A stretch of DNA of 64,000 nucleotides. Source: Rutstroemia sp. NJR-2017a BVV2. Taxonomy: Eukaryota > Ascomycota > Leotiomycetes > Helotiales > Rutstroemiaceae. Of the stretch, positions 20,986-33,200 are shown piece after piece. A program made the translations under genes and the position numbers. Position 1 is the stretch's first letter; the number at the start of each line of letters is the position of its first letter. Location of the stretch: NCBI GenBank assembly GCA_002946415.1, contig NJPS01000054.1:372001-436000 (forward strand). The letters run 5' to 3'. The notes under the pieces are model-generated. The model saw only the letters and a program-made list of their open reading frames with translations, did no database searches and was not told the DNA's origin.

Positions 20986-22904
20986 TTCGTCACCTTACCC
21001 ACTGCTATGAAGTGGCCAAAATAACAGTTGATGATGCATGGTTCTTTCATTCTGGGTGGGCATTGTAGCCCTTATTATATGCACCTGAAATGGTGCAATG
21101 CTGTAGACTAATTACAAATTCCATTCACTTAAAAGTGGTGGAGATTACCTCCAGTACGAGTGAATGCGCTTTGCCACTCGTCCCAACACTTACTACTCAT
21201 TACATTGAAAGAATTCTTTCACAGGAGGGTATGGAATATCAGGTGATATCTGTCATCACTAGCGAGGGGTGTCCCAATTACAGGAGCAAAGCAGGTTAGT
21301 GCCAGTAATGACATCGGAGAAGTAATGATCGGAGTAATGTTAGCAATATTCAAATGTGAGAACATCTGGAATTTGTACTTCCTAACTAAATGATTATGAG
21401 ATTAGTATGTGATATCTTCGTTCCTACAGCCTAATTAAAGGGGTAAAAAATTTAGGTTCAGATCAACCTAGGTTACGAAAGGGGCAACTATAAGTAGTTA
21501 TTTCCAGATCTACAACCTATCCACAGGTATCTAAAAGTAGGCTTTCCAGCTATCCAACCTACCTATCTACCCAATTAGGAGTAGCATATATCAGAATAGG
21601 GTCCGTAACAGCTAATAGGTAGTCAATATACCCTTCAACCTACCCACCGGGGAACCATTAATAATTATCACCTACCTATAGATAAGCCAACCCGGCAGGT
21701 CACAAGTTCCCTACCACCAGTTAGGGAGGTTCGCAGCCCAAATTAACCTTAGGATTATAAGTCAGGGAACCAACTACCGACGGCAGGGGATAGTCTACGA
21801 AATAGGTATCCATTTGGATACTGTGGTTAGTCGGGCAGGCGATCGAAAGAGTTTACCAAGAACCAGCGTGAAAATATATAGTGTCGCCACTCCCAATGGC
21901 GTTCTCGTCATACATCTCTTTCCAAGCTCAAGTCTCGAGGTACCGGTCTGGTGGTATTTCGACCGACGAGCGAGTTTCTTGATCTCTCCGTGATATATGC
22001 TAGCCAAGTCGGGCATGCCTTTCTCCAGTTCTCTCTTTGTTCCTGTGAGGTTATGAAGGAGGTTGTGAAGGAGATGATATGGAAGGGAGCATGGAGGGGA
22101 AGATGCAGGAGATGATGGAGGCTCGGTCGTAAAGGCTCGGACGGGCTCGAAGGCGAGGGTGATACTCACTCACTGAATACGCGTTCTTTGAGGTAGATAT
22201 TACTAGTATCCTATATATTGTAGGTATCATGGAGAAGGGAGGATCTTATACAGTATAGGGTTATATAAGTATAAGAATGGATTCGAGCCTGGTGAGTGGA
22301 TCTAAACAGATGAATGGAGGGAGGATGAGAAGAGTTGATATGCGGGTAGGATTAAGTAAATAGAATGGAGCAGTTGGAGGGGTGATGTGTATATTTATAT
22401 ATTGAGGAGCTTGGATATCTGTTGGCGCAAGGGGTGGTTGTGGTGTAGATGTCGAAGCTGTTACGCCTAGCTTGCTAGACTGTGATTAGGTGAATATGAA
22501 TGTTCAGGTAGTTGAACACTCAGTAGATACCATAATTAATATGAACAGGAACAGATGAGACGACAATACCTCTCAGCAAAGAGTTAATCAATTCAAATAG
22601 TGTTGTGCTATGCTGCTTATTGCATGAATTTATTCAATTATCTACTCCGACCAAGCTGGAAACGAAATGCAAAATAAAAAAGAAATCCCGCTTCCCCGTC
22701 CTATCCAACCCACCTACCACATTCATACAAATACATGATATAATTCGTATCTTCATATACCTCTTGCCTCTCGCTCGCACAATTTCTAATGTCCGTCCAA
22801 ATGTAAGTCAAAGCAATATATTTACTTCCGTTGCCATCATCCTCCCAGATCCCATCATAACATAACACATCATCTCATGCCAATCCGTCTCATCGCCACA
22901 TAAC
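20986..22904. other. Intergenic stretch with inverted repeat copy 3
   Basis: The short frame at 21090-21299 may be exon-derived. From 21430 to 21830 the DNA is rich in CCTACC/GGTAGG-like words and holds the inverted copy 3 of the dispersed repeat. No gene is supported. The right end is the 3' flank of the minus-strand gene ending at 22905. Confidence 0.4.
21525..21740 (-). repeat. Dispersed repeat, copy 3 (inverted)
   Basis: CTTTCCAGCTATCCAACCT (21542-21560) equals, with two changes, the reverse complement of the loop and 3' stem of copy 2. Here it is flanked by GTAGG and CCTAC. AGGTTCGCAGCC (21727-21738) is the exact reverse complement of GGCTGCGAACCT in copy 2. The two blocks are about 170 bp apart, so the spacing differs in each copy. 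Confidence 0.5.
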
Positions 22905-24275
22905 CTATCCCTCCCTCCTATACCCACCATTCCTCTTCTTCCTCCGATCATCCGTATAATCCGTCCCCGCCACCTCACTACTCAAGCCCGGAATATAGCA
23001 CGGATAACTCTTCGTGCCCGTATCCCCACTAACCTCACTTCCCATGCCACTTCCACTCACCTCGCTCCCTCCTACACTGGAATCCGCGTAACTGCCGGGA
23101 ACCAAGTGTCTCTGTTCGGGATCCCTCTTCGTCGGACTCCTGCTCTGTCTCCTAGCCTCTCTCCTCGCTCGTCTCTCCTCCCTCTCTCTCCGCTCCCGTT
23201 CCCGCTCCGCTGCTGCATCCCGCGCGCTGATTAGACTGGTGCCGCTACCGGCAGCCGAATGGTCGTCGCCGACGCGGAAACTGAAATCACGACGTTGAGC
23301 TGCGCGACCCTTTTCTTGGAGTTTCTTCGCTTCGGCCTTGATGCGTTCGTCGTCTGTATCGGCGTCGCGTTGTGTCTTGCGAGTGCTCTTGTGGTTGTCC
23401 CAGAAACTGGATGTGGTGGTGGTTGAGGGGGCAGGGTTGTACACGGTGCCGACGACTTTGCGGATTTTGTATTGGTCTTTGGTGGGTTTCTTGGGTTTCT
23501 CAGGTGAGGATGGCGGTGATCTTTCGCGGTTTTCCATTAATCCATCAGACACAGTTGAGCCTTCCGGGTTGGTAGATCCTTCCCAGATGGTAGAGTCGCT
23601 TTCCTTGTTCATTCCACCAACACGGGCTGGCTTTTCATGACGATAAGCTCTGAGATCTGCGATATCGTCACCGTATTCAGACTCAGGAACGTCACCAAGA
23701 TCGCCTCCGCGAAGTCTGCTCTTCTTTCTACTCTTTTCCCTGACCTCACTCATATCAGAATAGACTTCACTTCTGGTTCCAACCGTGCTTTCCTCTTCGT
23801 CCAAATCTTTATACTTTTCCATGCCGCTGCCATTCTTTTTCGTCTTTTTGTTCTTCCTTCCCCATCTGCTGCGTTTGCTTTGTCCATGCACAATACTTCC
23901 ACCACCGAGATCTGTGCTTTCCGTAGCACCAGAGAGAGTTGTACCATTAGGACCTTTTCTTCTCAAGACCGTAGATTTATAATCGTCCCAGTCATTCTCG
24001 GAGAAGTAGAAACCGCCATTCTTAGCGATGAAGAAGAACCAGATCCCGGTGATGACGAAGCCAGCTCCAATAAGACCGATGACCACAAAAACGAACTTGT
24101 TAGGGACAGTATCGAACGGAGTCACGCCTTTAGAGGGGTCGACGGTGCCGGTTGAATCGCGAGCTGTGAGAGCTCGAGTGAGGAGATGTGCAGGCGAGGG
24201 AGTTTCGATGGGAGATGGCACCGGATTGGCATTCCGAGCCAGGAGGGACGAAAGATAGGATCGTAGAGGTGGCAT
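22905..24275 (-). CDS. Conserved-type single-pass membrane protein, function unknown
   Basis: Single exon, 456 residues, ATG at 24275. A Pro/Ser-rich N-terminus is followed by one clear membrane span (FVFVVIGLIGAGFVITGIWF, residues 61-80 and a little beyond). Then comes GGFYFSENDWDDYKSTVLRR and a block GATESTDLGGGSIVHG. The remaining 330 residues are charged and disordered. They include a Lys-rich patch, a REKSRKKSRLRGG segment, a strongly helical ERERERREREERRARREA run (about 365-385) and a Gly/Ser-rich tail. By layout it has a short outside part and a large cytosolic tail. Comparable proteins occur across filamentous ascomycetes as uncharacterised proteins (from memory). No enzyme motif is visible. 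Confidence 0.7.
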   Translation of the reverse strand: MPPLRSYLSSLLARNANPVPSPIETPSPAHLLTRALTARDSTGTVDPSKGVTPFDTVPNKFVFVVIGLIGAGFVITGIWFFFIAKNGGFYFSENDWDDYKSTVLRRKGPNGTTLSGATESTDLGGGSIVHGQSKRSRWGRKNKKTKKNGSGMEKYKDLDEEESTVGTRSEVYSDMSEVREKSRKKSRLRGGDLGDVPESEYGDDIADLRAYRHEKPARVGGMNKESDSTIWEGSTNPEGSTVSDGLMENRERSPPSSPEKPKKPTKDQYKIRKVVGTVYNPAPSTTTTSSFWDNHKSTRKTQRDADTDDERIKAEAKKLQEKGRAAQRRDFSFRVGDDHSAAGSGTSLISARDAAAERERERREREERRARREARRQSRSPTKRDPEQRHLVPGSYADSSVGGSEVSGSGMGSEVSGDTGTKSYPCYIPGLSSEVAGTDYTDDRRKKRNGGYRREG

Positions 24276-25468
24276 GATTGATTGGGAGCTGTGTTTATCG
24301 TGGATCGCGGTTCTAGAATTCGAGGATTGAAGATGATGGAATTGTTGTTTACTTCAACATCCAACCCAATTTAGCCTTGTGCCATCAACGGATGGAAAAA
24401 GGGCGTTGAATTGGTATAGTCCTCAATAGTATCTGAAAGAGAAATGATCAATCGAAGGGATTTTTAGAAGGTTGGACAAAGTTCGGTCAAGAAGATTTTG
24501 GGTGCTGCGTGCCAACTCATGGTACTTGGAAAACGCACGAGGCTGGGGAAAAAGCGGGAGGCTGGTGGGCGTTTGTTTACATAGCAACCAGCCACCAATG
24601 AACGCAATAACCTTACGTTCCGTGGAGCCATCACCAAAATATATTTTTAGGTTTGCCGGTGGATAACTGAGTGTTCCTGCAGAATACTTTGTAAAGTGGA
24701 AACGGTCGTCATGATGTGAGTTACTCGCATGTTACGGAAGCATTTCTAGAACTTTTGAGATCGCGCCAAACACAGAGACCAATGTACAACATATTGAGAC
24801 GATTCAAGGGTATCATATTTTGAACTATCCTTAATGTTCGTTCCGATCCTATTGATCAAAATCCTAAAAAATACCCAATCACTGATGTGTTCCGAACATG
24901 CAGATTAACCCTTTTGCCTTTGTAGAAGAGAACATCCCGTTTTGCCTTTTCCTTTCCTCAGTTCCTGTACTGATATATCCCATGTACCAGCCATGTTCCT
25001 CTGCACAAAGTGTACAAATCCAAACTGAAGCTTCCGGAACCCAACTCTTGCTATGCGCCAAGTAAACCCCCATGCGACCAGAAAATCAATAACCAACCGC
25101 ATAGAACTTCTTGATCTTACATCCTGCCATTGCTAGCGACCGGGCCATCCCTCTGTTCCCGTCCCGTAAACCACCAAAATTATTCGCCCAAAGAAGCTGA
25201 AACAATGAGAAAAAGTAAAAGGTATCCTTCATCACCATCCATAACTCATACAGGTCATACATTCATATCGTAATCGCAAAAATGAAAAACTGAAATGCTG
25301 TGCTTTTGGGGTATTAACTTTTCCGCTTTTTGGAAAGAAGAAAAGGCAGTAACCGCCGAAACAAAATATGCACAGAAATGTGAGAAGTAATGGAAAAACC
25401 ACAATCATGGCTCGCTAAACTGCAAAAGAAAACAAAACGCTCAAAAATGGAAAAATGTATAACAAAAG
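24276..25468. other. Intergenic stretch, no gene seen
   Basis: 5' flank of the membrane-protein gene (starts at 24275) and 3' flank of the next minus-strand gene (ends at 25469). Frames of about 65 codons near 24900-25100 have no motif. No repeats noted. Confidence 0.5.
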
Positions 25469-27406
25469 TTAGAAGAAATTGTAGTTAGCCGTGCGAGCTT
25501 CATAAACCTCACGAGGTTCACGAGGCTCGCGAGGGCGAGGTGACACTCGAGTGTAGGAATGGGTTGAGCTCATCCTCGATCGAGACGAGGGATGCTCAGT
25601 TCGGTCCATACGGCTTCGGCGATCATCCATCAAAAGCTTTTGTCCGTTGCCATACTCTGAAAGGGTTGCTTGGCTGCCTTCACGAAGCTTCTCTCGATGG
25701 ATCTGAATTCTTCCACCATCCTCGCAGTGGATCTCTGCGCCACCAACTCGAACTTTGGCTTGGCCTGTCACTTCGATAGTGACATTCTCATCATCATCGC
25801 CACTTCGTGTAGTGCGAGTAGTTTGAGTTCCTCTGTAATCACTGTGATCACGGCTTCCGCTGCTCTTGGTGCTTCGGCTGCTTCCAGCTTGTCTTCGCTG
25901 TTCTTCTCTCTTCAAAGCCTCTGCAGTGAGAGGTACGGAAGGCCCAGTGACTTCTTCCTGATACGAGGCGGCCTGGCGCATTTTCTTCTCGTAATCAGAC
26001 TCTGTGGAAGCTTGAGTAGATCCAGAGTGACCCGATGACTGTGTGAAAGTGGATTGTCCATAGTAACTTTGTCGACGCTTGCCCTTGGTAGCTGCCTCGA
26101 TTTGGAATCTCTCTACTTCTTTGGGACGGTCGCCAACATTGTAAGATACTGAGTTTCGGTGAGTGCTTGGTCGACGTGGACGCGAAGCAGGACGAGGTTC
26201 TTCATGGTACTCCTTTCTAACAGAGCGATACTCGTCGAAATGTTGATTTTCATAGACAGGGAGCTCAATGGTTGGTCGTCGTAGAGCAGCTGTTTGAGTG
26301 GCTTTGACCAAAGGTAGAGGTGGCGGTGGCATAGCCTGAGAATCCCTTCGAGCCTTGCTCTTCTTGTTATGGCTAGTTTCTGGCTCGCTGTATTGACTTT
26401 CGCGACTGTAGCTGCTGTTGGCTCTGCTGGTGTTACTTTCGGTCTGGCTATCTCTTGAGGGAATGCGCGAAGGAACTCGGATGCTCTTTCTGTTTGATTG
26501 GGCCTCTACAGCAGAATCGTAACTGTTGTCATCGTCCTCATCGCTGTAGGTGTATTCCTTGCTCTCATAACCAGCAGTGATCATTCTTGGATTCGGTGCT
26601 GGCTCATCGCGAATACCATACAAGGAAGTAGTTCTCTTATGCTCGAACCGTTCGGAGAGAGGTCTTGCTGGTGCTAGTGTTTGCGAATCTTGAGGAGCGA
26701 AGTAGCTAGTTGCTGGTGGCGCAGGCGCTGGAGTTACGGCATAATTGTAGGCCGGAGATGGTGGTGGAGCCTGGAATGGAGCGGGCTGATAGTATGCAGT
26801 GTTGGCGTAGGCGGAGTTCGACAGAGGTGGATAATGGGTCGTTGTTGAAGTCGCGTGATAGCTCTGGGGTCGAGACCCAGAGTAAGTGTGCGCGTGTGAC
26901 AAAGCGCGAGGTCTCATGGGGATAGCTGTCTCAACTGGTTGCATGATGACAGGTGGAGGCCGTGAAGTGGATGCAGGCTGAACGTCGTATTTTTCTGTTC
27001 TCGTATCGGTCTGAACACTGAGAGGTCGACGATGTTTTCTAATCTCCGTGTTATTGTACGTTTGAGGAGGCCGTGAGCTGGCCGAGACAGATGGCCGTCT
27101 TGCGCTCATGGATGATCTTCGTTCCTTGCGCTCCTTTGATTTGGAAGTTAATTCAACTTCTTGAACAGCGTCTGCCGATGAAGTGTCGGAGCCAGTAACA
27201 ACAGCACCAGTCGAGTAACCGGAGTCGCTGTTTGTTTTTGAGACTGATGTGCGCGTGCTTGATGTGCGAGTCGATGTAATTCGAGGACGCTCGGTGGGGG
27301 TAGTTCTGCTCTTGGTTTTGGTGCTTGCGGTTCGTTTGGTGCCTTTCAAAGGTCTGCCAGTCTCGTCGTCGCAATCTTCTGCGTACATAGGACGTGGGCT
27401 GCCCAT
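25469..27406 (-). CDS. Large disordered protein with a conserved-looking C-terminal segment
   Basis: The frame is open from 27463, but the first ATG is at 27406 (MGSPRPMYAEDCDDETGRP), giving 645 residues in one exon. Most of the chain is Ser/Thr/Arg/Pro-rich and looks disordered. It has a DSGYS-TGAVVTGSDTSS block near residue 60, a Pro/Ala/Tyr-rich part (230-300) and a YSDEDDDNSYDSAV acidic patch. The only ordered-looking part is near residue 570: NVTIEVTGQAKVRVGGAEIH followed by CEDGGRIQIHR, a short beta-rich segment. Similar architecture occurs in uncharacterised filamentous-fungal proteins. No membrane span or enzyme motif is visible. Upstream of its start lies an unusually long gene-free region. 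Confidence 0.7.
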   Translation of the reverse strand: MGSPRPMYAEDCDDETGRPLKGTKRTASTKTKSRTTPTERPRITSTRTSSTRTSVSKTNSDSGYSTGAVVTGSDTSSADAVQEVELTSKSKERKERRSSMSARRPSVSASSRPPQTYNNTEIRKHRRPLSVQTDTRTEKYDVQPASTSRPPPVIMQPVETAIPMRPRALSHAHTYSGSRPQSYHATSTTTHYPPLSNSAYANTAYYQPAPFQAPPPSPAYNYAVTPAPAPPATSYFAPQDSQTLAPARPLSERFEHKRTTSLYGIRDEPAPNPRMITAGYESKEYTYSDEDDDNSYDSAVEAQSNRKSIRVPSRIPSRDSQTESNTSRANSSYSRESQYSEPETSHNKKSKARRDSQAMPPPPLPLVKATQTAALRRPTIELPVYENQHFDEYRSVRKEYHEEPRPASRPRRPSTHRNSVSYNVGDRPKEVERFQIEAATKGKRRQSYYGQSTFTQSSGHSGSTQASTESDYEKKMRQAASYQEEVTGPSVPLTAEALKREEQRRQAGSSRSTKSSGSRDHSDYRGTQTTRTTRSGDDDENVTIEVTGQAKVRVGGAEIHCEDGGRIQIHREKLREGSQATLSEYGNGQKLLMDDRRSRMDRTEHPSSRSRMSSTHSYTRVSPRPREPREPREVYEARTANYNFF

Positions 27407-30157
27407 TGTTAGATTTGTGTAACGACAGTGAAAGTCGTCAACAACAAACGCTGTGTTGACCAATCCGCCGGGCTTGCGAATTAGATTGAGTAGTCGCAGA
27501 GAGGCCTACTCGACCTTTCTACTTAAATAGTAGGAGTTGATGTCGCACAATGTGGTATCGTGTTTATGTTGTGTTGTGGAATAATGATGAATGATGATGA
27601 GCGAAGTGAGGTGAAGTGAGGTGAGGTGTATGAGGTGTGTGCGATGAGAGTAAGCCGGGCTGAGACGTTCGGGAGTAAAAATAAAAAATAAAATAAAATT
27701 ATGGGGGGGTTGCGCTTCTTTTAGTATTTACCCGTTCCAGGAAACTGCGACACACAAGAATGGCTATGCGCTATGGAATTCCTTGGTGAGTACACGGTAA
27801 CACTGCGCGAGTGCTTAAGCGGCGGGAGGATTTTCTTTTTTTCCTCTCTTCTTTTCCTTTCTGTCTTGGTGTCGCTGTTTTTTCGCCAGGTTGAGTTGGT
27901 GAGGAGGTGAGGTGGGTGGGATGGATGGTTTATCGATAGCGACCCGTGTGGGCGGCGACGGTAGCCTAGGATTAGACCTCGATGCAATGCGAATATGGAT
28001 CAGCGGAACCCGCTGCGTAGAAATGGTCCACACAGGAATTGGATGGTGTGGACTGTGGGTTGTGGGTTGTGTGTGGGTAAGAGATGGATGGATAGTCCGA
28101 TGGGGGAAGCTGTGATATGATGGAACTGAGACTGAGACCTTGTGTCCTTTCTTTTGTATGGATCAACAATGAGGGAGGGTCCCCGTTGCTTAAACCTTCG
28201 TAACCTTATGGGAAGGGTACGAATATGTCCGAATGGAGAATAAAAAGATGACACACACGGAGTATGTGCGCTCAATAACTCAGACCTTTAGTGACCTGAC
28301 CTGACCTGGGGGTTGGTTGGTGTATTGTATGGCAAGGAAATACACATACGACACAACAGCCAGGCAACGGAATGATACTGCAAGCTACTTTTCTTTGGCA
28401 GAGAAGAAAAGAAAAAATGCTAATCCCGGGCTTGACAATAAGGCAAAAGTCCTGGGAGTAAAGTCCTGGTAGTCCTTTTCCCTGGGGAAGGGGAAAACAG
28501 CAGCTGGAATGTCAATCAATCCTTTGGAATTATCCTTGTCCGGGCTATGGCTTTCCAATCTGGCTTCCTCGGGTCCAATGGAAATAATGCTGGTTCCAAG
28601 ATGGTATAGTATGGTAGTACTTCCGTTTGGTATGTGGAAGGGGAAAGGGGAGAGAGGGAAAAAGAGTAAGCTTCTTTAATTCTTCTGGCTATTCCTGTGA
28701 AAGTGGCTTTTGGGGTCCTTTTCTGGCGAGAGTCGAAACACTGTTGCTTGGTCAATAAAAAGGCCTTCGTCTCGTAGCTTTTGTACTTTTTCAAAGAATT
28801 TAAAGAACTCACGACATACGGGGGTCTTGCTGTTGTCCGTAGGTTGATCCTTTCGTGGCAGGGGAGATCGTCCAAATAATCAGGGAGAAGTTTTTAGTTG
28901 AGCAGGATTTCTCCCAATCGTCTGTCGAAATGTCGCTCCAATTTCTCCGGTTCGCCCAGCTTAATGATATCCGTACAGAGTAGTCGTTTATAAAGAGCTT
29001 AGGAGCCACTCGAGCTTGGGTGTTGGGTATCAATCGCCAAAAAGATTATGTGATAAGTGGAGTATGGGATGTGAATGCAAGACTTCCGTTGCATCGCTCT
29101 GACTCTCCTTGGTTTGAAATTTTAAGTGAAGGGTCAGGACAAGTCGCAGTCCACTGAGTCCACTCGAGGCCGAATGGAGAAAATCTGTACTTTGTTCTAA
29201 TTTGAGCTGAGAGGAGGAGTAAGATTGATGATGTGTTTGGGAGGTTGGAAATAATGTTTCAAGCAAGAGGACATTTCAGAATCATAAATGCTGTGAATGG
29301 CTGTGGACGAAGGGGGCGGAGGTCGGTTAGGCGAGGGGAAGAATGGGACAACTCGGGATGGGGAAGAATTAAGGGCAAGGGAAGCAAGACCGAGTAGGAA
29401 AAAGGTTCGAAGTTAATTGGGGAAGAATGGGATAGAAGGATAAACTGCGGGGATAATCTCGAGCTATTCGCCAGCTTCTTTCTAATTTCTAAGAAGAACA
29501 GGCCGATGATAATGAGTTACGCCAATGGCATTTGGAAAATGCAAATATTATAATATCCAGCGTCTAATAATAATCAGCTAATACAAGAAGAGGCCGTCGC
29601 ACATACACACCTACGTACCTACCGTGCCCTCGTGCCTATACATCTGGCTTTGGCTCATCGTACATAATTCTGAGAGTCACACTGACGATGGCAGTGCTGT
29701 GGTGATTCGACGTTTGGTTCAGGTTGCTCTCTGATTCGGTTGTCTGGTTCACAAGCTGCCTACTTCTGCCTACTTTCATGTACAATTCATGCAGCTCTCA
29801 TGCTTTCATGTCTAGCATCGATACGCTTTTAGCCAGTAACCAGTAATGAAAATGGAAAATATTCCCTTAGCTGCGGGCATCCTCAAAAGGCGATCGCCTA
29901 GGCAATGTGAAGGGGAGAAAAGAATGCACGATGTACCGCACCCACGTACTTGTACATGCAGAGTACTTCCGTATACATCACCGACCGGCCAATTGCTCAC
30001 ACACCGGGCCACCTGCATATATCGGTATTCGAATGGCAGTTGTGCATTTTCAGAGGATTCCCGGCCAGTTGCCTACTGTCTGCTCGTATAGAGAATCAAG
30101 GTAAGGTACCAAGTCTAGTCGATGAAAGCGAGGATCACGACTAACTGTACTGAAGAA

Positions 30158-30201
30158 GTCAATCCAAAGTCAATCCAAAGTCAATCCAAAGTCAATCCAA
30201 A
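30158..30201. repeat. 11-bp tandem repeat, four perfect copies
   Basis: The unit GTCAATCCAAA occurs four times without error, followed by a partial copy (GTCAA). It lies in the middle of the gene-free stretch. Confidence 0.95.
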
Positions 30202-33200
30202 GTCAACCCCGATTCTCCATGGGAACCCGGGCAAGGATGTGGGTATTCAGTGCACAGTCACCAATTGGCTGATATAAGAGATGAATAAAGTGCTTCGAAA
30301 CGAAGACGCCAATCTAAACGCCATGCTAAGCCACTTGCAAGCCATCATTCATGCGTTGGAGAGACGACGACTTTGCGACACCAATAACCACACTATCACC
30401 AACTTCCCATTCGTCGTCGTTTGCCTGCTGTGTAAGCTACTATCTCTTCTCCTGACTCTAACAACAGCTTAACCGGTATTCGAGGGCCAATCCGCCGCCG
30501 TATCCCCAGAGACCAGCTTGTGTGTTGCTATTTTCGATTGATAAACACGCGTTTCAAAGCAAAACCCATTTTCTGATGCGACGACCAACTTTTCAGAGTC
30601 ATCAGATCTTCCCGTCACCATTGGTAACCAGCATCCCACGGGCAACGCATCGCGTTTGCAGCCTGCATCAGACAGACCTGCAAGTCATAAATACTCAACC
30701 AACAGTTTCATCAACCAGAAATTTCCAAACTACTGCTCCTGTTGCCTACCATCGTTGCCACAGTTATTACGAAGTCCGACGACGCGGCTTGCATGCTTTC
30801 TTTCTGTCGTGTGTTCGTCTCGCCAAGATTATTTTCAATGACTCTTCCTTCTAAAATCTTTCGAAGGATTCCATGTCTTTCAATCGAGAAAATGGATTCA
30901 CCAATGAGGGCCGGACCCCGCTGCCGCACTATCATGCATTACATGCAATGTTCGAGCTAGGCATTCCGTACAACTTCAAGTACGACTTTTACTTTCGGCA
31001 CTATTATAGCTTTCCTGCAAGAGAAAAATAACTTGTATCTCCATCTTCATCTCCACTCGCGCGGCGCGGTCTCTCTCTTTTTCTCGGTCGGGGAAGACGA
31101 CCGAACAGAATACACACAAGCCAAAAGACAGAGCACATGTATCTCCTATATGTACTATGTACTTCGTACCTGCCAGCCCGAGAGAACTTGACAGGTAACA
31201 CCCGCTGTCGTACCCAATGCACGAGCTTTTCCTCCGTATTTGAGAGCTTCCTCGTCTCAGAATCACGGCGACAATGGAAAGAATTGTTTGTTTCCGCTCT
31301 TCCACAAGGATGGAAGTCGGAAGGTTATCTTGTGTATTTCGTTTCGCAAAAAGATTGCGATTGCTACCTAGTGACGGCACATCGAACCCTTGCCCAGAAA
31401 CCGTCTTATCCATCCATCGCTACAAGTACTGTGCATATTGCCTATCGAACCTATCTGCTTTTTTCCTTTGCGCTACAAGGCTGAGACCTTGCTCGTCCGT
31501 GTCTCTTCTGCATACCCAATTATCACCAGACCAAAGTTCCACACACACGAACCATTAAAACTGCACTTAAACATCAACTACATATCCACCTAGTTTCGAT
31601 CTCAACAAAACTATTGTTTACGTGAACTTCTTCTCCAAGAAGGAATCAAACGAACGTCCAAAAGGTCTCAGGCCCGGACAAATCAATGAATGATATTTTA
31701 TCCCACTACACCCTCAACTCATATACCCTACTTCACCGCTGTTTTGGTGAATGTTGTTCTTTGGAATCTTTCGAATGCCTGCGCTTGCGCCACCATGGTC
31801 GTCCTCTTTTAGCTGTTGTTATTCTGAGTCTTTGCTCATTGAGATCTCTACTTAAAAGCGCCACACACACACAGATGCATCCCTAAGATTTTCCTGCAGT
31901 CAAGTCATCGAGTCATCAATCGCTGCTTCGGAATTGCCTAATTTGGATATGCACACATGTTTTTGAAAGTCTGCCTGTCGCAGGCAGATAAGTACTTTCC
32001 CCACAATTCTGACTCAAGATGTCCGAGAAGTCTTTCTACGTTACACTGTGAGCTCGCAACTCTACCTCCTGACCAGTCCCCGCACAACCGATGAGAAGCT
32101 GGGCGGAAGAATCCAGAACTTACAAGTAGAAATCCTATCGCATGCTCACGCAGCTTCAGACTGTTCCAAATCATTCTTTGCCCTTCCTTTCAGGTAGAAG
32201 TATCGTATCATCATTTATTTCTTTTCTGATCAATTATCTTCCCCGCGCAGCGCCTCATTCTGTCCCGCCTTGCCGTAAAAGGCGCGCAAACGATTCGGAT
32301 GTGTACCGAAAGCAGCCCTTTGCATTGTGGGGCTACGCAATCTCTACATTTATCCTTCTCGGGCCCGGCAAGATCTACACACACGTTGGATGCAGAGGAG
32401 TTGAGTGGAGAGTAATCTTTCACATGACAAAGACTCTTAAGTTTTCCATACGACACGTGAATGTCACGTGCATAGGCCTCGAGTGTCTTAATTCTCAGTA
32501 TCACTACGTTGTACACACAACACGCAATACCTTCCTGCCTAACATACATGATTCCTTCTTGACAGATTTCTTTATTCCATTGTGCAACTTAGAGATCCAG
32601 CACCCTCCGAATCAGGAAATTTGAAACAATTCTTTATATCCGAGCTTAGTAGCAGGCTTACGGAGAAGAGTTCGAGTGAGGCTCTCCGGTGCAGAAATTA
32701 CAGGCCGGCGATAATGTTCAAAGACAATGAGAACATTGTAATGTCTTGGATTCTTTAAGATATTCGCTCGACAAAAGTGACCAGCTATAATATCTTGTCC
32801 CAAATTGGCCTGTTTTTATCCCCTTGGAGAGTGCGGCTCTTATTCTCTTCGAAGCCAACTTCTCGCCGACCATGTTCAAAAGTGTGATGAAAATGGAAGC
32901 CTTGCATGAAATCTGCGCACCGAGTAGCCTTGCCCTATCGTTAGAATACTTTTTTCCCCTTTCATGCACCTAATCATCAATCCTTCGGTCACAAGAGATC
33001 ACCAGTTTCCGAAAGTTTCCATTTCGTTGCAATAATTGAAATGTTAATTCTCCGGAACGAGACCCCGCGGTTCCCCCTTCCCTCTCACATTGCATTTACT
33101 ACTCAGCTTTCTTCATGCCCAAAGTCGGGAAGAACCATTGTATATCATTTATTTCCGCCAACCTCCCCCTCGTCCTTCACCAACTCTTTAATATGTACCG

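Noticed and set aside
21090..21299. 69-codon ORF after the STAND-type locus
   Set aside because: Could be a further exon, but no splice join keeps the frame open from 20981; not annotated separately.
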